Of a stretch of 64,000 nucleotides of DNA, positions 36,058 to 48,832 are shown piece after piece. Numbering within the stretch: the stretch's first letter is position 1; the number at the start of each line of letters is the position of its first letter. The stretch is taken from contig CP093829.1 in the NCBI GenBank assembly GCA_033063855.1, positions 5,404,243 through 5,468,242 of the forward strand, given 5' to 3'. The translations under genes and the position numbers were made by a program. The notes beneath the pieces are model-generated. The model was not told the DNA's origin. It saw nothing but the letters and a program-made list of their open reading frames with translations, and did no database searches. The stretch is from Smittia aterrima (lineage: Eukaryota > Arthropoda > Insecta > Diptera > Chironomidae).

Positions 36058-38612
36058 ATGTTGAGTTTCAAAGTTTTGCTGTGTCTAGCGACTTTGTGCT
36101 TGCAATTTGCATCAAGTGAATTTTGGTCAAATTATTCGATCGATGGTTAGTTTCGTGTTTTGTGTTTATCTTCGACGATAAATCTTTAAAGCTTTTGTTT
36201 TAAACCTTTCAAGCCGTAAAATATTTTCAAATGCCAATTCTGAATAAACTCGATGACTTCGATGCTTGCATGGATGTTTATCAGGACAAGGCGAGATATT
36301 GCATGGTTCGAACTGCAATCAAGCCAGATCCTTCATCAGAACTTTACAACTTCATTGTCGAGTTCTCGAGCAGGAAGAAGCAACATTTCCGTCATGACAA
36401 GTTGCTTCGAGGAGTTTGTGTCAATACTTGTCAGAAACTGTTAAAAGAGCTTGATGATCTTCAAAGCGGAGAATCTGAATCATTTTACCAGCCACCATTC
36501 GACTTGGACTACAACGTAGCATAAACTTGAATTTGATAACGGTTCAGTATAATTTCAATGCCAACTTTCAGATAAATTTCGATTTCATCGGTTTCGCAAA
36601 CGCGTCAGACGACCGTGAGAAGTTCAATCGAATCGTGAATCAGTGCATTAATGTTGAGCTGAGCGAGTTGTATAATCTTAAAGGGTATAGCTCAATTGAA
36701 TATTGTCTGCCATCAGAAGATTCAATTCCAATTGGTAAGATAACTAATTAAGACGTTTTAAAGAAGTTTTCGTTAAAATCAATCGCACCACAGACTCGCT
36801 CGACATCTTCTTCGTTGTATTATGCAGCGTTTTAATAACGATCATTTGCATATCGTCGATTCACGATGAGAGATGTCATCAACGTGTTTTACATTCCTTA
36901 AAAATCCATACTGAAGTTGACGATTATTATAAAACAACGCCAACGACATTCAGTAAGAAATCACATTGAACTTGATACTTGACGTCGCTGACCATTTTCG
37001 TTTTTTGTTTAGAGGAGAAACTTATGGTTGCTTTCTCGTTCCAAAGAAACTGGTACGTGCTTTCGTCTCCAGTTAAGAATGAAATGCGAGATCTCCGGTC
37101 GATATCAGCGATGAGAATTTGGACGATGATTGCGATCGTTTATGGACATTGCACTTGGTTCCTCACAGCAGCTCCGCTTGCAAATCCTGTTTTCGTTGAG
37201 AGAGTAAGAAGAGAATTTTAAGAAACTTAATATTTTGAGACTTAAAATGTTTATTATTCCAGAATTATCATCAAATTCCAGCGATGCTTGTCATTAACGG
37301 CGGGAATCTTGTTCAATCCTTCTTCTTCATCGGTGGATTCCTCAACAGCGTCGTTCTCCTCTCCTACGTCGATAAGAACAAAGTTCGAGATTGCTCGCTT
37401 TTGATCAAAATGTTGATCTATCGAATCGTTCGATTCGCGCCTGTTGTGTTGTTCCTCGTGCTTCTTCATGCGACTTGGCTTTACCGCTTTGAAACTGGCC
37501 CGTATTGGGACATGTTTAACTTCCGCGAACGGCAAGCTTGCCGGGAGAATCTTTGGACAAATCTTGCGTTCATCAATAATTACGTTAGTGGTGATATGAA
37601 GTGTTTAGTTCACTCGTGGTTCCTCTCAGCTGATCTCCATCTAAGTATTATCGCAACAGGAGTTTTGCTGTTAGCTGTGAAGTGAGTTCATTTTATTTCT
37701 TTCGATTAAAACTCTTTCATTTTTGGGTTTGTTTTATTAGCTATCCGAAGCGTCGCAATTTACTTCTTTTCGGATCAATATTCGTCTCATTCGTTATTTC
37801 ATTCGTTCACATTTACGTCAACAAGCTCGAGCCAATTCTGATTCTCTCACCGGAGACTTTACGAAATCAGCTGATAGAGACTTCGCCTTATGATCGCTAC
37901 TTCTATGATTATCACAGTCCAACACATCTCAACTCGGGGAATTATCTCATCGGCGTTGCAATCGGATTTTTCTATTACGAGTTTAAGAAATCAGGCAAAC
38001 AGCACAAGAGAACGACACTCAATCAAATTCTCTTTCACGTTTCGTATAATTTAACTTTCATTCTCTGCTTCGTCGGAATTTATTTCTACGAGAACGACAT
38101 GGAGAAAGGATTCTTGTCAGCTTTCCTTGGCGCTGTCTTCAAACACATTTACGGGCCAATCCTCGGATTCCTGCTCATCGCGATTATTCTCCGCTACGGT
38201 CAAATCGTTCCTCGAATGTTCAACTACGGCTACTATCGAGTTCTCGCTCGTTTATCTTTCTGTGTTTACATGGTCCACGTGACAGTCGCGTCTTGCTTCA
38301 TCACAAGTCATGATCATCGTCTCGAGATCAGTCACATTATGCTCAATGCATTTTCCGGCGGCGTTTATCTCTTTAGTCACGGTTACGCATATTTACTCGC
38401 CACATGTATTGAGATTCCAGCGGTTTGCATCTACAAAGCGATTATGCAAGAATGTGAGTACTCGTGGAATTTAAATCTTGATTGATTTATTTTTAAACAT
38501 TTTCTCTCTAGACTTTGAGAGACCGCCGAAGCTTGAGAAGCAAAACGGAACCAATAATAACGCGTATCACACCGATGACTTCCCCAAACCGTCTTCCATC
38601 ACTAAAATGTAA
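36058..38612 (+). CDS. NRF-6-type membrane acyltransferase, gene 2 of 3
   Basis: Eight exons: 36058-36145, 36214-36515, 36572-36734, 36794-36952, 37013-37203, 37263-37681, 37741-38453, 38512-38612; 711 aa with consistent phases. Signal peptide MLSFKVLLCLATLCLQFAS. The NRF-type Cys domain contains FDACMDVY, RYCMVRT, GVCVNTC, NQCINVEL and IEYCL. The first membrane segment is FFVVLCSVLITIICI. The acyltransferase domain starts ISAMRIWTMIAIVYGHCTWF and continues with LVQSFFFIGGFLNS, YRIVRFAPVVLF and CLVHSWFLSADLHLS. The C-terminal tail (PPKLEKQNGTNNNAYHTDDF) is hydrophilic. Same orientation and close spacing to genes 1 and 3 indicate tandem duplication. Exon 7 (713 bp) has lost introns that genes 1 and 3 keep. 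Confidence 0.85.
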
Positions 38613-38960
38613 ATCTAAACCTCAAAAGTTGTCGAGTCAGTAGCTTTAAGTCGAATTAATAGAAAATTTACAATTCAAAATAATAATTTAAGTTTAAGCG
38701 TAAAAATCTGATTTTGCGATGTGATCGATTGAGCGACAAGCAACAGATTCTATTAAAATTACTTTTAGAAGAAAAGCAAAACTCGTTTCAATTTCTTAAA
38801 TAAGTTTCAGGGCTGCTTAGTTAACTGTTAAGTTGTTCGTGTTTTTCATGAAAATATTGTCGCAAAATGAAAAGCAAACTTATCTCTGGAGATCGCTTTC
38901 AGTTCTAATCGAACGGTCATTGTGTAAACATCGAATCGAAGTTATGAACTGACAAAAAAA

Positions 38961-41608
38961 ATGTTTTCGCTAAAGTTTTTATTTGGAATTTCTCTCAACT
39001 TTGCCGTGATCGCAGGGTTGAGCTATAAAATTGACAGTAAGTTATTTGGCTTAAGCCGCGGAACGATATGATCTGATAAGCTTCATTTGACAGCTCAACA
39101 ATACTTCCGCATGCCTCCGGTTTATCTCTTCGATGATTACGAACATTGCATGGGCTTACACGTGGATGAAGCACTTTACTGCGTTGTTAACACCTACATC
39201 AAGCCGGATTCCAATTCCGAGCTTTATGGCTTCATCAAAGACTTCTCAGCAAACAAGAAACAACATTTTAGACACGATAAGTTGCAAAGAGGATTGTGCA
39301 TGAACTCTTGTTGGAGAACGCTCCAAAATATGGGAAATGATTCAGCGAAATATTTCGTGAAAAGGTTTCCAATGGACTCAAAGGTGAGGAAATAAATAAA
39401 TCTCAACTAAATCTCATGCTGACGCTTCCGTTTGAAACGACAGTTAATCTACGAGTTTGTCGAGTATTTCAATGCCAAAGAACATCGCGAATTATACGAC
39501 TCGGACATCAATAAATGCATTAACGTTGAGCTTAACGAGAAATACAATCTAAGCGGCTTTAGCTCGATCGAGTATTGCATAAAAGGAAACATGAGGCCGC
39601 CACTAGGTGAAGTCATTTGTTTTTATTTCTAGTGAGAGCTTAAATCACTTTTTGGATTCTGCTTTAGATTGGCTCGACATTCTGACCGCGGTAATCGTCT
39701 TAGTGATCATCGTTTTGGTTGCGACCTCGAGTTTCTTCGACAGAATTCTTCGTAATACGATAAGCTCATCACCTGAAAGTCATTACAAAACAGCTCTGTC
39801 TCGAAAGTCGCATCAGATTTTGACGTTGTTTTCATTCAGACGAAACTGGAATGTTCTTGCCGCTCCCGCAAAACCAGAAGTTCGAGACTTTCGGTTCATT
39901 CAAGCAATTCGCACTTTAACAATCTTTGGTGTCATCATTGGACATTGTAAGTTCTTGAGAGAATTCATTGATGACGAGAATGATTTCATTCCATTTCTTC
40001 TAAGGCGGTTGGTTTGCCACGATAATTCCATCGTACAATCCGATCTACATCGAAGACGTAAGATGAGTCAGCTATTCCGGTTGAGAAAGAGGCGCGACTG
40101 AAATTGCGATCGTTTAGCGCCATACGACAGCCGGTTTTGTTCATTGAATAATCTCATAAATTTATTTTGTAGATATACTCAGACGTTGCTACGATGTTTC
40201 TCGTCAACGGAATCAACATTGTTCAATCGTTCTTCTTCATCGGAGGATTTCTAACAGGAAACTTATTTCTTCAACATCTTGAGAAGGATAAAAGTCCTGG
40301 CTGGCTCTTGTTCCTCAAAGCTTTCGTGCTTCGATATGTTCGATTTGCTCCTTTGCTGATTCTCATGATTCTCGCTCACTCGACGTGGCTTTATCGATTT
40401 GGGAGTGGACCAGTTTGGGATAAAGTGAACTTTGCTGAAAGACAATTCTGTAGGAAGAATTGGTGGATCAACATGCTCTTCCTCAATAATTATTTTGAGG
40501 TTGAAATGATTTGTTTAGTTCACACTTGGTATCTTGCCGCAGATTTCTGGTTGAGCGCTTTAGCGATTTTAGTTCTGATTGTGATCAATAAGTGAGTTTC
40601 TCTTAACCTCATCGAGCACAGAGTTTTATGTTTCACTTGAAACTTTGCAGAAAACCCGCGATCAAGCATTGGTTATTCGGGTTTATCCTCGCAGCTTCAG
40701 CTTTCATCACAGCTTACGTTACTTACACCAAGAAATTAGAGCCAATCGCAATCTTCGCTCCAGAGTAAATTTTAAATTAATTTTCAAGTTCAATGATTTT
40801 AATTGAAAAATTTCATTTGACAGAAATCTCAGGAACAATCACTTCATTGCTAATGAGACTGATCCAAATTATTTCAAAGACTTTTACGCTCCAACTCACA
40901 TGAACATGGGAAATTACTTCATTGGAGTTATGGCTGGAGTTATCTTATACAATCTTCGGAAGCAGAAGAAAGATATTTCAAAAATATTCGTGAGTTACTT
41001 TATGTAAAAGTTTTTATTTGAATTTTAAGATTTTTCTTTTAGTGGTATCGAATAATTTTTTATCTCTGTATCATCGGAGGACTCTTATCAGTCTTGGGAG
41101 CATATTTCTTCTATAACTTCGAGTTTGAGAAGCCAGCGATTTGGCTTGCAATAGCTGCTGTCATCTTTAAACATTCTTGGGGAATTTTCTTTGGATTTGG
41201 GGTCATCTTAGGGATTTATCGATACGGTTGGTTCATCCCTAATATCTTCTACTATCCAGGATGGAGAATCGCTGGAAGAGTTTCATACTCAGCATTCATC
41301 TGTCATTTGTTTATTTTGAAAGTCCTCCTGCCAGGGATTCACGAGCCGATGTACTTGAGTGTCTTGAATATCGTAAGTTTGTGGAAGAATTCAATGATAA
41401 CGCGGCACGTTTTATTTCATTTATTTCTCAGACGGTCTATATTATTGCTGTGTTCGGACTGAGCATGTTCATTGGCTTTTTCCTCACGCTTTCTATAGAA
41501 ATGCCAATTATAACTCTTTTCAAGATTCTACTTGACAAGGACAAACCGAAAGAGTCAACAAACAAGATTGCAATGAACGGAAATTCGAGTAATCTTGAAG
41601 GTCATTGA
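38961..41608 (+). CDS. NRF-6-type membrane acyltransferase, gene 3 of 3
   Basis: Ten exons: 38961-39036, 39094-39383, 39444-39606, 39668-39946, 40005-40057, 40173-40591, 40651-40764, 40824-40989, 41043-41372, 41432-41608; 688 aa. Signal peptide MFSLKFLFGISLNFAVIAGL. Cys-domain landmarks are YEHCMGL, YCVVNTY, GLCMNSC, NKCINVEL and IEYCI. The GHC motif is split by a 58-bp intron: exon 4 ends in GHC's first Cys base and exon 5 continues GWFATIIPSYNPIY, matching gene 2. The reading frame left open across that intron (GHCKFLREF...) is not the real protein. Later landmarks are LRYVRFAPLLILM, CLVHTWYLAADFW and PTHMNMGNYFIGV. Exon 6 (419 bp) has exactly the length of gene 2's exon 6. Confidence 0.85.
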
Positions 41609-43977
41609 CGACTTTTGCTCTCAACGCTTTTTGTAAATTAATAAATTAAAAAAAAACTTAAAAACCTATATTAAAAACATTAAAAAATTTAAAAAAAAAT
41701 CTTTGTCTCATCAATTTCAGTTTCAATTATGCTTAACAAAAATCCAAATGGTGCAAAAATTGATGCCAAATGTTGAGCAATCGATGGATTGATTCATTGA
41801 TATGGACTTTTTTTAAAGCAATGTTCTCTGCGGGTAATGCTTTTTGAACAAGTTTTCTTTTGAAAAGTTATCAGATTGAAAGATTTTAAAATAAAACTTA
41901 AAAAAGAAGATTGCTGAGAACTATCAATTACAACTACGATTTAATTATGCCTACGATTAAAAATTTTACTCTAAAAGGCACACAAACAATGTTATTCCAT
42001 TTTAGGGTTTATGTTTCAGGAAAGATTAAATAAATTTTCATCCATCACAACACGAATTCGAGCGTTCAACTGCTAGTCATATTAAACAGCCCACAGCCAT
42101 TGGATTATCTTCCCCAAAATGATTTAGCAATACCATCAGAACAATCCAACCCGGAGACTAGAGAATCATCTCAGCAACAAAAAAATAAATGATTCGAAAA
42201 AATCAAATTAAGTCCAGAAAGATGACATGTGTCATCAGGCATTAGCAATCTTCAAATTCTGCAAAATCATGCTCTTAAAAATGTTGGACGAAATTCAATT
42301 ACATATATCGGAGTAATAGTTTACAACAAAGTCTCCGACGAAATAAAAATTCAATACACTTGCATGCAAGCTATAAGAGAAAACTTTATTTCATCCGTCC
42401 ATCAATGACCGCCGACTTCTAGCTAAAGTTCACCCCTTTTGGCCCACACAACAACTTAAATTATCAAAAAAAAAAAATTCATCAAATATCTCGCGAAACA
42501 AAAATTAAAAAACTTCTCAAAAAATACAAATCAAACATTTGCACGCAAATTCTCTTGTTAACCATGCAGAATGGACAATCAACACTTACGACAATTGTTT
42601 TATCCATAATCCAATTGGCAATAATTTTTTTTTTATCAAGTAATAACAACAGAAGCTGTACTCTATGCAATGCTCGAGTAAACTGCCACAACACTTGTCA
42701 ATGAGAAAAAAAAAATATAAAACATTAAAGGAAACATGAAGCAACAAACATGTTTATATAATAATATAATAAAATATTTTAACATAATGTATTATAATAA
42801 TTCATCGTAATATATTCGTCTTGCCGCTGCTGTTCCTTATCTGTGAAATCCACTTATTTGAAGACGATGAGTGATTCCACAGCAGAGAAATTATTCAAAG
42901 TTCAATCTGAATGATTGTTTTCGAAGCTTATTTGTGATAAGTGCTCTAATCTTATTGAGACATGGATGAATCTCATAAAACAAATAGCGAATTTTGATAG
43001 AAGACGGTCGAAGATCTCTATATACTTGTGAAACATTTTATGGAAAATCGATTGGACGTGAGTATTGTATACCCGGCAAAATATCATAGATTCTATCCCT
43101 TCAGGAAGATCTCTCTCTCTCTCTCTCTCCGATCACCCGAACAACATTGTAAGATAAAATAAAGATTAGGAAACACGTCAAACGAGTCAGATACACAAAG
43201 GAGTCCGTATCCTAAACGTAATAGAAAACAAACATCGTTCTACGACTCGTCAAAGTATCAATGATTCAAGAAAATTTTTTTGTGAAGTAAATTTTTTGAG
43301 TTGTATAAAATTTTTATGAATTTAAGTTATCAACTTAAGGGTGGAGATATCGTTTACCCCGCGAAATATTATAGATTCTATCCCTTCAGGAAGATCTCTC
43401 TCTCTCCGATCACCCGAACAACATTGTAAGATAAAATAAAGATTATTTTATGTATCAAAGTAGATACACAACAGTGAGCTGCTTGACTGTATCCATCCGT
43501 CCGTCAATGATCGCCGACTTTTAGTTAAAGTAAGACTAATGACTGGCTTCGATCTAAAGCCAGAGAATATTATTTACGATCGGAACTTTCGGAACTTTCT
43601 AGTTGTTGTCTGTGATTTTGTCTTACAATCAAAGTTACGGAATCAAATCGCATCGTCCACTCCGCAGAGCCAATCGTCCACATGTTAATGCGACTCAAAT
43701 TTTTGAAAACCAAATCAAGACATTATTTGAAGCTTTAAGGCTCGATGACTCCAAAGTCATAAAGGCTGAAAACATTTACAAGATAACAACGCCAACGAAA
43801 TCAAGAACGAAATAATATAATATAACAATGTAAAATAATACAATATAATATAATAAGAATAATATATCATACATCACTAAAGCTTAACTTCGTAGAAAAG
43901 TGTTTTTTTTTCAAGGCACCAACAGCAGCATCGACATGGAGAATACGCAACGAATCAAGAAATTAAGTTTTCCTTAA
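41609..43977. other. Repeat-rich spacer without a recognised gene
   Basis: It holds fragments shared with other parts of the window. GATTGCTGAGAACTATCAA (near 41913) also occurs at 12769, next to the inverted-repeat element. CATCCGTCC-TCAATGA-CGCCGACTT occurs at about 42396 and 43494. It is very AT-rich around 42700-42830, with (ATA)n-like runs near 43820-43870. No intact coding gene was seen. Confidence 0.5.
43083..43444. repeat. Pair of direct repeats with CT run and AATAAAG
   Basis: Blocks at 43083-43168 and 43370-43444 share TAGATTCTATCCCTTCAGGA, a (CT)n run (longer in the first), GATCACCCGAACAACATTGT and AAAATAAAGATTA. The AATAAAG word, like a poly(A) signal, suggests ends of a retroelement, but no other retroelement feature was found. 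Confidence 0.6.
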
Positions 43978-44405
43978 GGGTTGATCTGCCTTAACTTCAT
44001 CGATGAAATTTCATCGATGAAAAATCATCAATGAAATTTCAATAAAACTGGGATTGCGGTCGATTGGGTGTAGGGCTTGTGGTTTTGTATTTTATGGGGA
44101 GGGATATTTAGTGTAGGGGGAGTTATGAGGGAAAAACAAAATATCATCGATGAAATTTCATCAATGATATTTTATTGAATAAATTTTTTGAAAAAGCCGT
44201 TAAAAAAAATTATTTTATGTTTTTAAAGGCTTTAGGGGAAAAAAAGAGGGAATATTTAATTATTTATTGAATTGTCTCATCCCACTGAACATTTCTAACC
44301 ACATTCTGTGGTTAGAAAGTCTAAGATAACGGGGATAGCAACTTTCCATCACTCATTTTTCATTAATGAAATTTCATCGATGAAGTTAGGGCAGATCAAC
44401 CCTAA
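43975..44405. mobile_element. Harbinger-like MITE, 425 bp
   Basis: The element spans 43978-44402. The left end GGGTTGATCTGCC is matched by the inverse at the right end, and the inverted similarity extends about 47 bp with three mismatches, including ATCGATGAAATTTCAT. It is flanked by TAA on both sides (43975-43977, 44403-44405), the target size and sequence of PIF/Harbinger elements. An additional ATCGATGAAATTTCATCAAT copy lies in the middle (near 44148). No transposase frame is present. Confidence 0.75.
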
Positions 44406-45885
44406 ACAAGCTCCAGCAAAAATATCAGTCAAAACTAACTATCGTTTTCTTACTTTTGAATTCGCCATTTTTCGTTAAAATATTAAATAAACGTTAATAT
44501 TTCAAATTCGCCAATAACTATTCAAGATTTCAGCGAAAACTATGTCAATCTTGTAAATCTTCCATCAGACAATCTCAATAGAAAATCAATTATTATAATA
44601 TTCAATAGAAAAAAACAATTTAAACACAATTTAAACACAATTTTAGCGATTCTTAAAGACGTCTCAACGCACTGAATCCTTTCAATGTTAGCCCATCTGT
44701 TAAGTTAATCAAATAAAAACATATTAATAATAATTATTTGAAAAGTCTCAGCAGTCTGCAGTTTTTTATCAGCGAGAGAAAAGACGAGTGTCAGAGATTT
44801 CACTTCTGTAATGATGCAGCTCAGCGCATTAGAGACGTTTGTGTATCTAGGATCGTTTTCCTAATATGAGACGTTTTAGTTTTTTTTTACATATTTAATT
44901 TCTGGAGACTTTAGCTTACAATATATCGCTTGACGAAAGAAATAAAAACAATAATGACTAAATTTGTGATTTTTCTAAACAAAGTTTAATTAAGCACGTA
45001 AATCAGCGACAAGATCTTTCTCCATATAGAAGCGAGACTTGAAAAAACCGTTAATTCGCAAGAAACACGGGAGCGAAAAATTTCGCCTCAACAGTTTATA
45101 AAACGAAAACAAACAAAATCGAGACTTAATTAAAAAAAATTCTCTACGTCGAATTATTGAGTGTCTCACAGAGGGAAAATTTTTTAAAAAAAATTATTAT
45201 TTTTAATAAAAAATGATTCTATGTCTCTCCTCGCCGGGATAGCTCGGCGTAGATCTTCGGTATACCTCTCGGTCACAGTTCATTTATCGACGAAGAGCAA
45301 GCTTAACGAAAGTTTAAGGTTAAACGAGCTATGAATATTAATAACGATAAATAAAGCTGTCATTCGGCGACGAATCATCTCTTGTATCGACAAACAGAGC
45401 GAGGTGAGTTAATATTCACTGGTCAGTGTGGTAATGAAATATCTTGCGATGGTCAAGGTTGCTTCGTGATCAGCTGTGTTGATGCCAAATGTAGAGCATT
45501 CGATGGATCCTCCTCCCCTTTGACAAGCTTTTGTAGATTGAGCGATGCTGATAGGACTTTTAAAATTCAAAGTTTGCTTAATGGATTCTCGTCACTCAAC
45601 GCAAAATGTTTTTGCTTTTCGCTAACTCTCAATTGATTTGCATCATCTCGTAATCTAATTCGTTTAGTTTTTTCTTCATGTCGCGTCGCCACTCATCGAA
45701 TTGAAATCCACTTAGTTCCGCTTCATCCAACATTTTGCTCTATTGGAGTCTCTGAACTTTTTGTTCCTTCCTCAATTTAAGTCAAACCATCTCAAGCAAA
45801 AAGCTTCGCGCAAATCAAAATTACATTTGTTTAGAACCAATGCCGTTAATTAGTTTTCTGTTTAGGAGGCTTCAGTTGAATTTAG
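44406..45885. other. Spacer upstream of the cuticle gene
   Basis: Mostly AT-rich. A frame at 45382-45636 is Cys-containing (GQCGNEISCDGQGCFVISC), but no splice partner or family was recognised, and part of it (TTGATGCCAAATGT) recurs at about 41760, so it may be a repeat fragment. The last 40 bases form the promoter of the next gene. Confidence 0.4.
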
Positions 45886-45892
45886 TATAAAA
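45886..45892 (+). promoter_or_regulatory. TATA box of the cuticle-protein gene
   Basis: TATAAAA lies 85 bp before the start codon. An initiator-like AATCATTCAG follows about 28-31 bases downstream (near 45912-45921), as usual for insect cuticle genes. Confidence 0.7.
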
Positions 45893-45970
45893 GGTAAACA
45901 GGGAGTTCAAAAATCATTCAGAATCAAAAGTTTATTCAACGGATCAAGATAATCCTAAAGAAGTTTAAGA

Positions 45971-48475
45971 ATGAAAGCTTTAACGGTGAGAAAATCGAAA
46001 GTTCATTGAAGAGCTTTCACTCATTTCTTTTTTCATTAGATTGCAATTGTCTTGAGCATTGCCAGCAAATCTTTGTGTTGGGAAAATGTTCCGAAGATTC
46101 CAACGAATCGCAGATCGCAATTTTATTTGAGACATGACGATGGAGCTTACAAATACGGATACGACTCGGGCAATGGAATTGCAGCGAATCAAGTTGCATC
46201 TGGCGACAATCAAGTCGAAGGATTTTACTCATTTACTGATGAAAGTGGAAAGTTAGTCAAAGTGAAATATACGTCAGGAGTTCAAGGATTTGTTCCTGAA
46301 GTTGATGGAGTTTCGCAATCACAAGTTCAATCGCGAACGCAATCGAATGCTTGGTCATCTCAAAATCAAGAAAGCTCGCAACAATTCCAAGCGCCAACAA
46401 CAACTTTTGTGCCATCAGTCGTTCCACTTCCACCGAGAGCTGCAGCTCGAACTTTCGTGCAACAGCAAGACGACAAAAGCAACTCAGATGCTTCTTATCA
46501 AATTTCTTTCAACACTGGAGAGCATGCGCGAGAGGAGAAGTCAGACTCTTCGGGAAACGTTCAAGGTCGATACTCTTATGTTGATGAAGCAGGTGAACAC
46601 GATTTGTCGTACGTCGCTGGACCAGAAACTGGATTTAAAGTTGTTGGTGGCTCTCTTGCTACTGCCAATGGATTAGGAGGAAAATCTTTTGAGTCAAGAG
46701 CTCAACAGAAGAGCTGGTCGCAAGCACCAATACAAGTCAACTCAGGAGTCGCTGCTAAATCTTGGCAATCATCGAACGTTCAAACATCTCAGCCATCAAG
46801 TGATGGTTCATATTCTTTCTCTTACAACACAGGAGATCATTCAAGAACTGAATCAGCTGATGCCAACGGAAATGTTCAAGGAAAATTCGCTTACACTGAC
46901 GAGGCTGGCAGTCACGATCTCTCATACGTTGCTGGAGCTGATTCAGGATTTGTTGTGACTGGTGGATCTCTCGCAACTGCCAATGGATTAGCAGGAAAAT
47001 CATTTGAATCAAGATCTCAGCAGAAGAGTTGGTCGCAAGCTCCTGCTCAATCTGGAGTTGCTGCTGCAAAGTCTTGGCAATCAACGAACGTTCAAACTTC
47101 TCAGCCATCAAGTGATGGTTCATATTCTTTCTCTTACAACACCGGAGATCATTCAAGAACTGAATCAGCTGATGCAAACGGAAATGTTCAAGGAAAATTC
47201 GCTTACACTGACGAGGCTGGCAATCACGATCTCTCTTACGTTGCTGGAGCTGATTCAGGATTTGTTGTGACTGGTGGATCTCTCGCAACTGCCAATGGAT
47301 TAGCAGGAAAATCATTCGAATCAAGATCTCAGCAGAAGAGTTGGTCGCAAGCTCCTGCTCAATCTGGAGTTGCTGCTGCAAAGTCTTGGCAATCAACGAA
47401 TGCTCAAACATCTCAGCCATCAAGTGACGGTTCATATTCTTTCTCTTACAACACTGGAGACCATTCACGAACTGAATCAGCTGATGCAAACGGAAATATT
47501 CAAGGAAAATTCGCTTACACTGACGAGGCTGGCAATCATGATCTCTCTTACGTTGCTGGAGCTGATTCAGGATTTGTTGTGACTGGTGGATCTCTCGCAA
47601 CTGCCAATGGATTAGCAGGAAAATCATTCGATTCAAGATCTCATCAGAAGAGTTGGTCGCAAGCTCCTGCTCAATCTGGAGTTGCTGCTGCAAAGTCTTG
47701 GCAATCATCGAATGTTCAAACGTCTCAGCCATCAAGTGATGGTTCATATTCTTTCTCTTACAACACCGGAGATCAGTCAAGAACTGAATCAGCTGATGCA
47801 AACGGAAATGTTCAAGGAAAATTCGCTTACACTGACGAGGCTGGTAATCATGATCTCTCTTACGTTGCTGGAGCTGATTCAGGATTTGTTGTGACTGGTG
47901 GATCTCTCGCAACTGCCAATGGATTAGCAGGAAAATCATTCGATTCAAGATCTCAGCAGAAGAGTTGGTCGCAAGCTCCTGCTCAATCTGGAGTCGCTGC
48001 TGCAAAGTCTTGGCAATCAACGAACGTTCAAACGTCTCAGCCATCAAGTGATGGTTCATATTCTTTCTCTTACAACACTGGAGATCAGTCAAGACAAGAA
48101 TCTTCAGATGGATCAGGTCGCGTTCAAGGTGGCTACGCAGTTCAAACTGATGGAGGACATCAACAGTTGAAATTTGACTTCGGCAACAGCGGTTCATCGT
48201 CTAGAGGTTTTTCTCAATCTCAATCGGTTAACACAAACAATCAGAATTCCCATCAGCAACAATCTTCTCAAGGAACACTTGGCACTTGGACAGAGTTTGG
48301 TGGAAAGACTCGCGCTTACAACACTGACGCCTCTGTTCATCCAACATTCACAGTCATCACACCATCGAGCAATCAAAGATCATTAGATTACGGTCCTAAG
48401 AACGCAGTCATTCTCGGATACCTCCCACCAAGACACGCCGCGAAACATGGATACATCTACGACACACCGAACTGA
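45971..48475 (+). CDS. Multi-domain Rebers-Riddiford cuticle protein
   Basis: Exon 1 (45971-45985) encodes only MKALT; exon 2 (46040-48475) completes a signal peptide (MKALTIAIVLSIASKSLC) and the rest, 816 aa in all. A short first exon that ends inside the signal peptide is the standard layout of insect CPR genes. The first RR domain is typical (YKYGYDSGN, VEGFYSFTDESGK, VKYTSGVQGFVPEVDG). Six RR-like domains follow: one with YQISFNTGEHAREE, four near-identical 104-aa repeats (SYSFSYNTGD, VQGKFAYTDEAGNHDLSYVA) and a diverged last one. Ser/Gln/Ala-rich linkers (KSWSQAPAQSGVAAAKSWQS) separate them. RR domains bind chitin, so the protein probably cross-links chitin fibres, perhaps elastically like resilin. 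The C-terminus is basic (PPRHAAKHGYIYDTPN). Confidence 0.9.
46792..48040 (+). repeat. 312-bp coding tandem repeats (four units)
   Basis: Units start near 46792, 47104, 47416 and 47728, each one RR domain plus linker; a partial fifth begins near 48040. Differences between units are few, including at third codon positions, so they arose recently or are kept alike by gene conversion. Confidence 0.9.
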
Positions 48476-48832
48476 AAATCATTAAGCTCCTAATTCACAT
48501 TTTACGAGAATTCATTAAACGATTATTTAACGACTAACCGAGCAAAGTAAAAAAATCTTCTCTCAGCTTCGAAACTTTGAGTGGAACAAAAAAATGTTAC
48601 GAAACGAAAAAAGCAAACTGCCATAATAAATTTTTAAGAGCAAACAATTATTCGTGAAGTTAATTATTTTGTTTACATTGCAAACTTTAGAAAATTTCCA
48701 TCTGGCGAACCTGTTGCTCGAGATTTAAAAAACATTCAACAGGTTCACGCAATTTTCGTTTCCAACGAGACAAGTTGCTATGGATGAACTTTGTTTACTT
48801 TCAGAAACAATCAAAGAATTCTTCGATTAGAG
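48476..48832. other. Short spacer, no gene
   Basis: Probably the 3' end of the cuticle gene and the 5' region of the next gene. A frame from 48791 runs into the next gene's first exon, but the ATG at 48833 is the better start. Confidence 0.5.

Noticed and set aside
39947..40101. Open frame continuing past GHC in acyltransferase gene 3
   Set aside because: It is intronic read-through: splicing at GTAAGT to the acceptor before 40005 restores alignment with gene 2.
46755..48197. 480-aa minus-strand frame opposite the cuticle gene
   Set aside because: It mirrors the tandem coding repeats on the other strand, is rich in His/Gln/Arg from codon complement, and has no recognisable domain.
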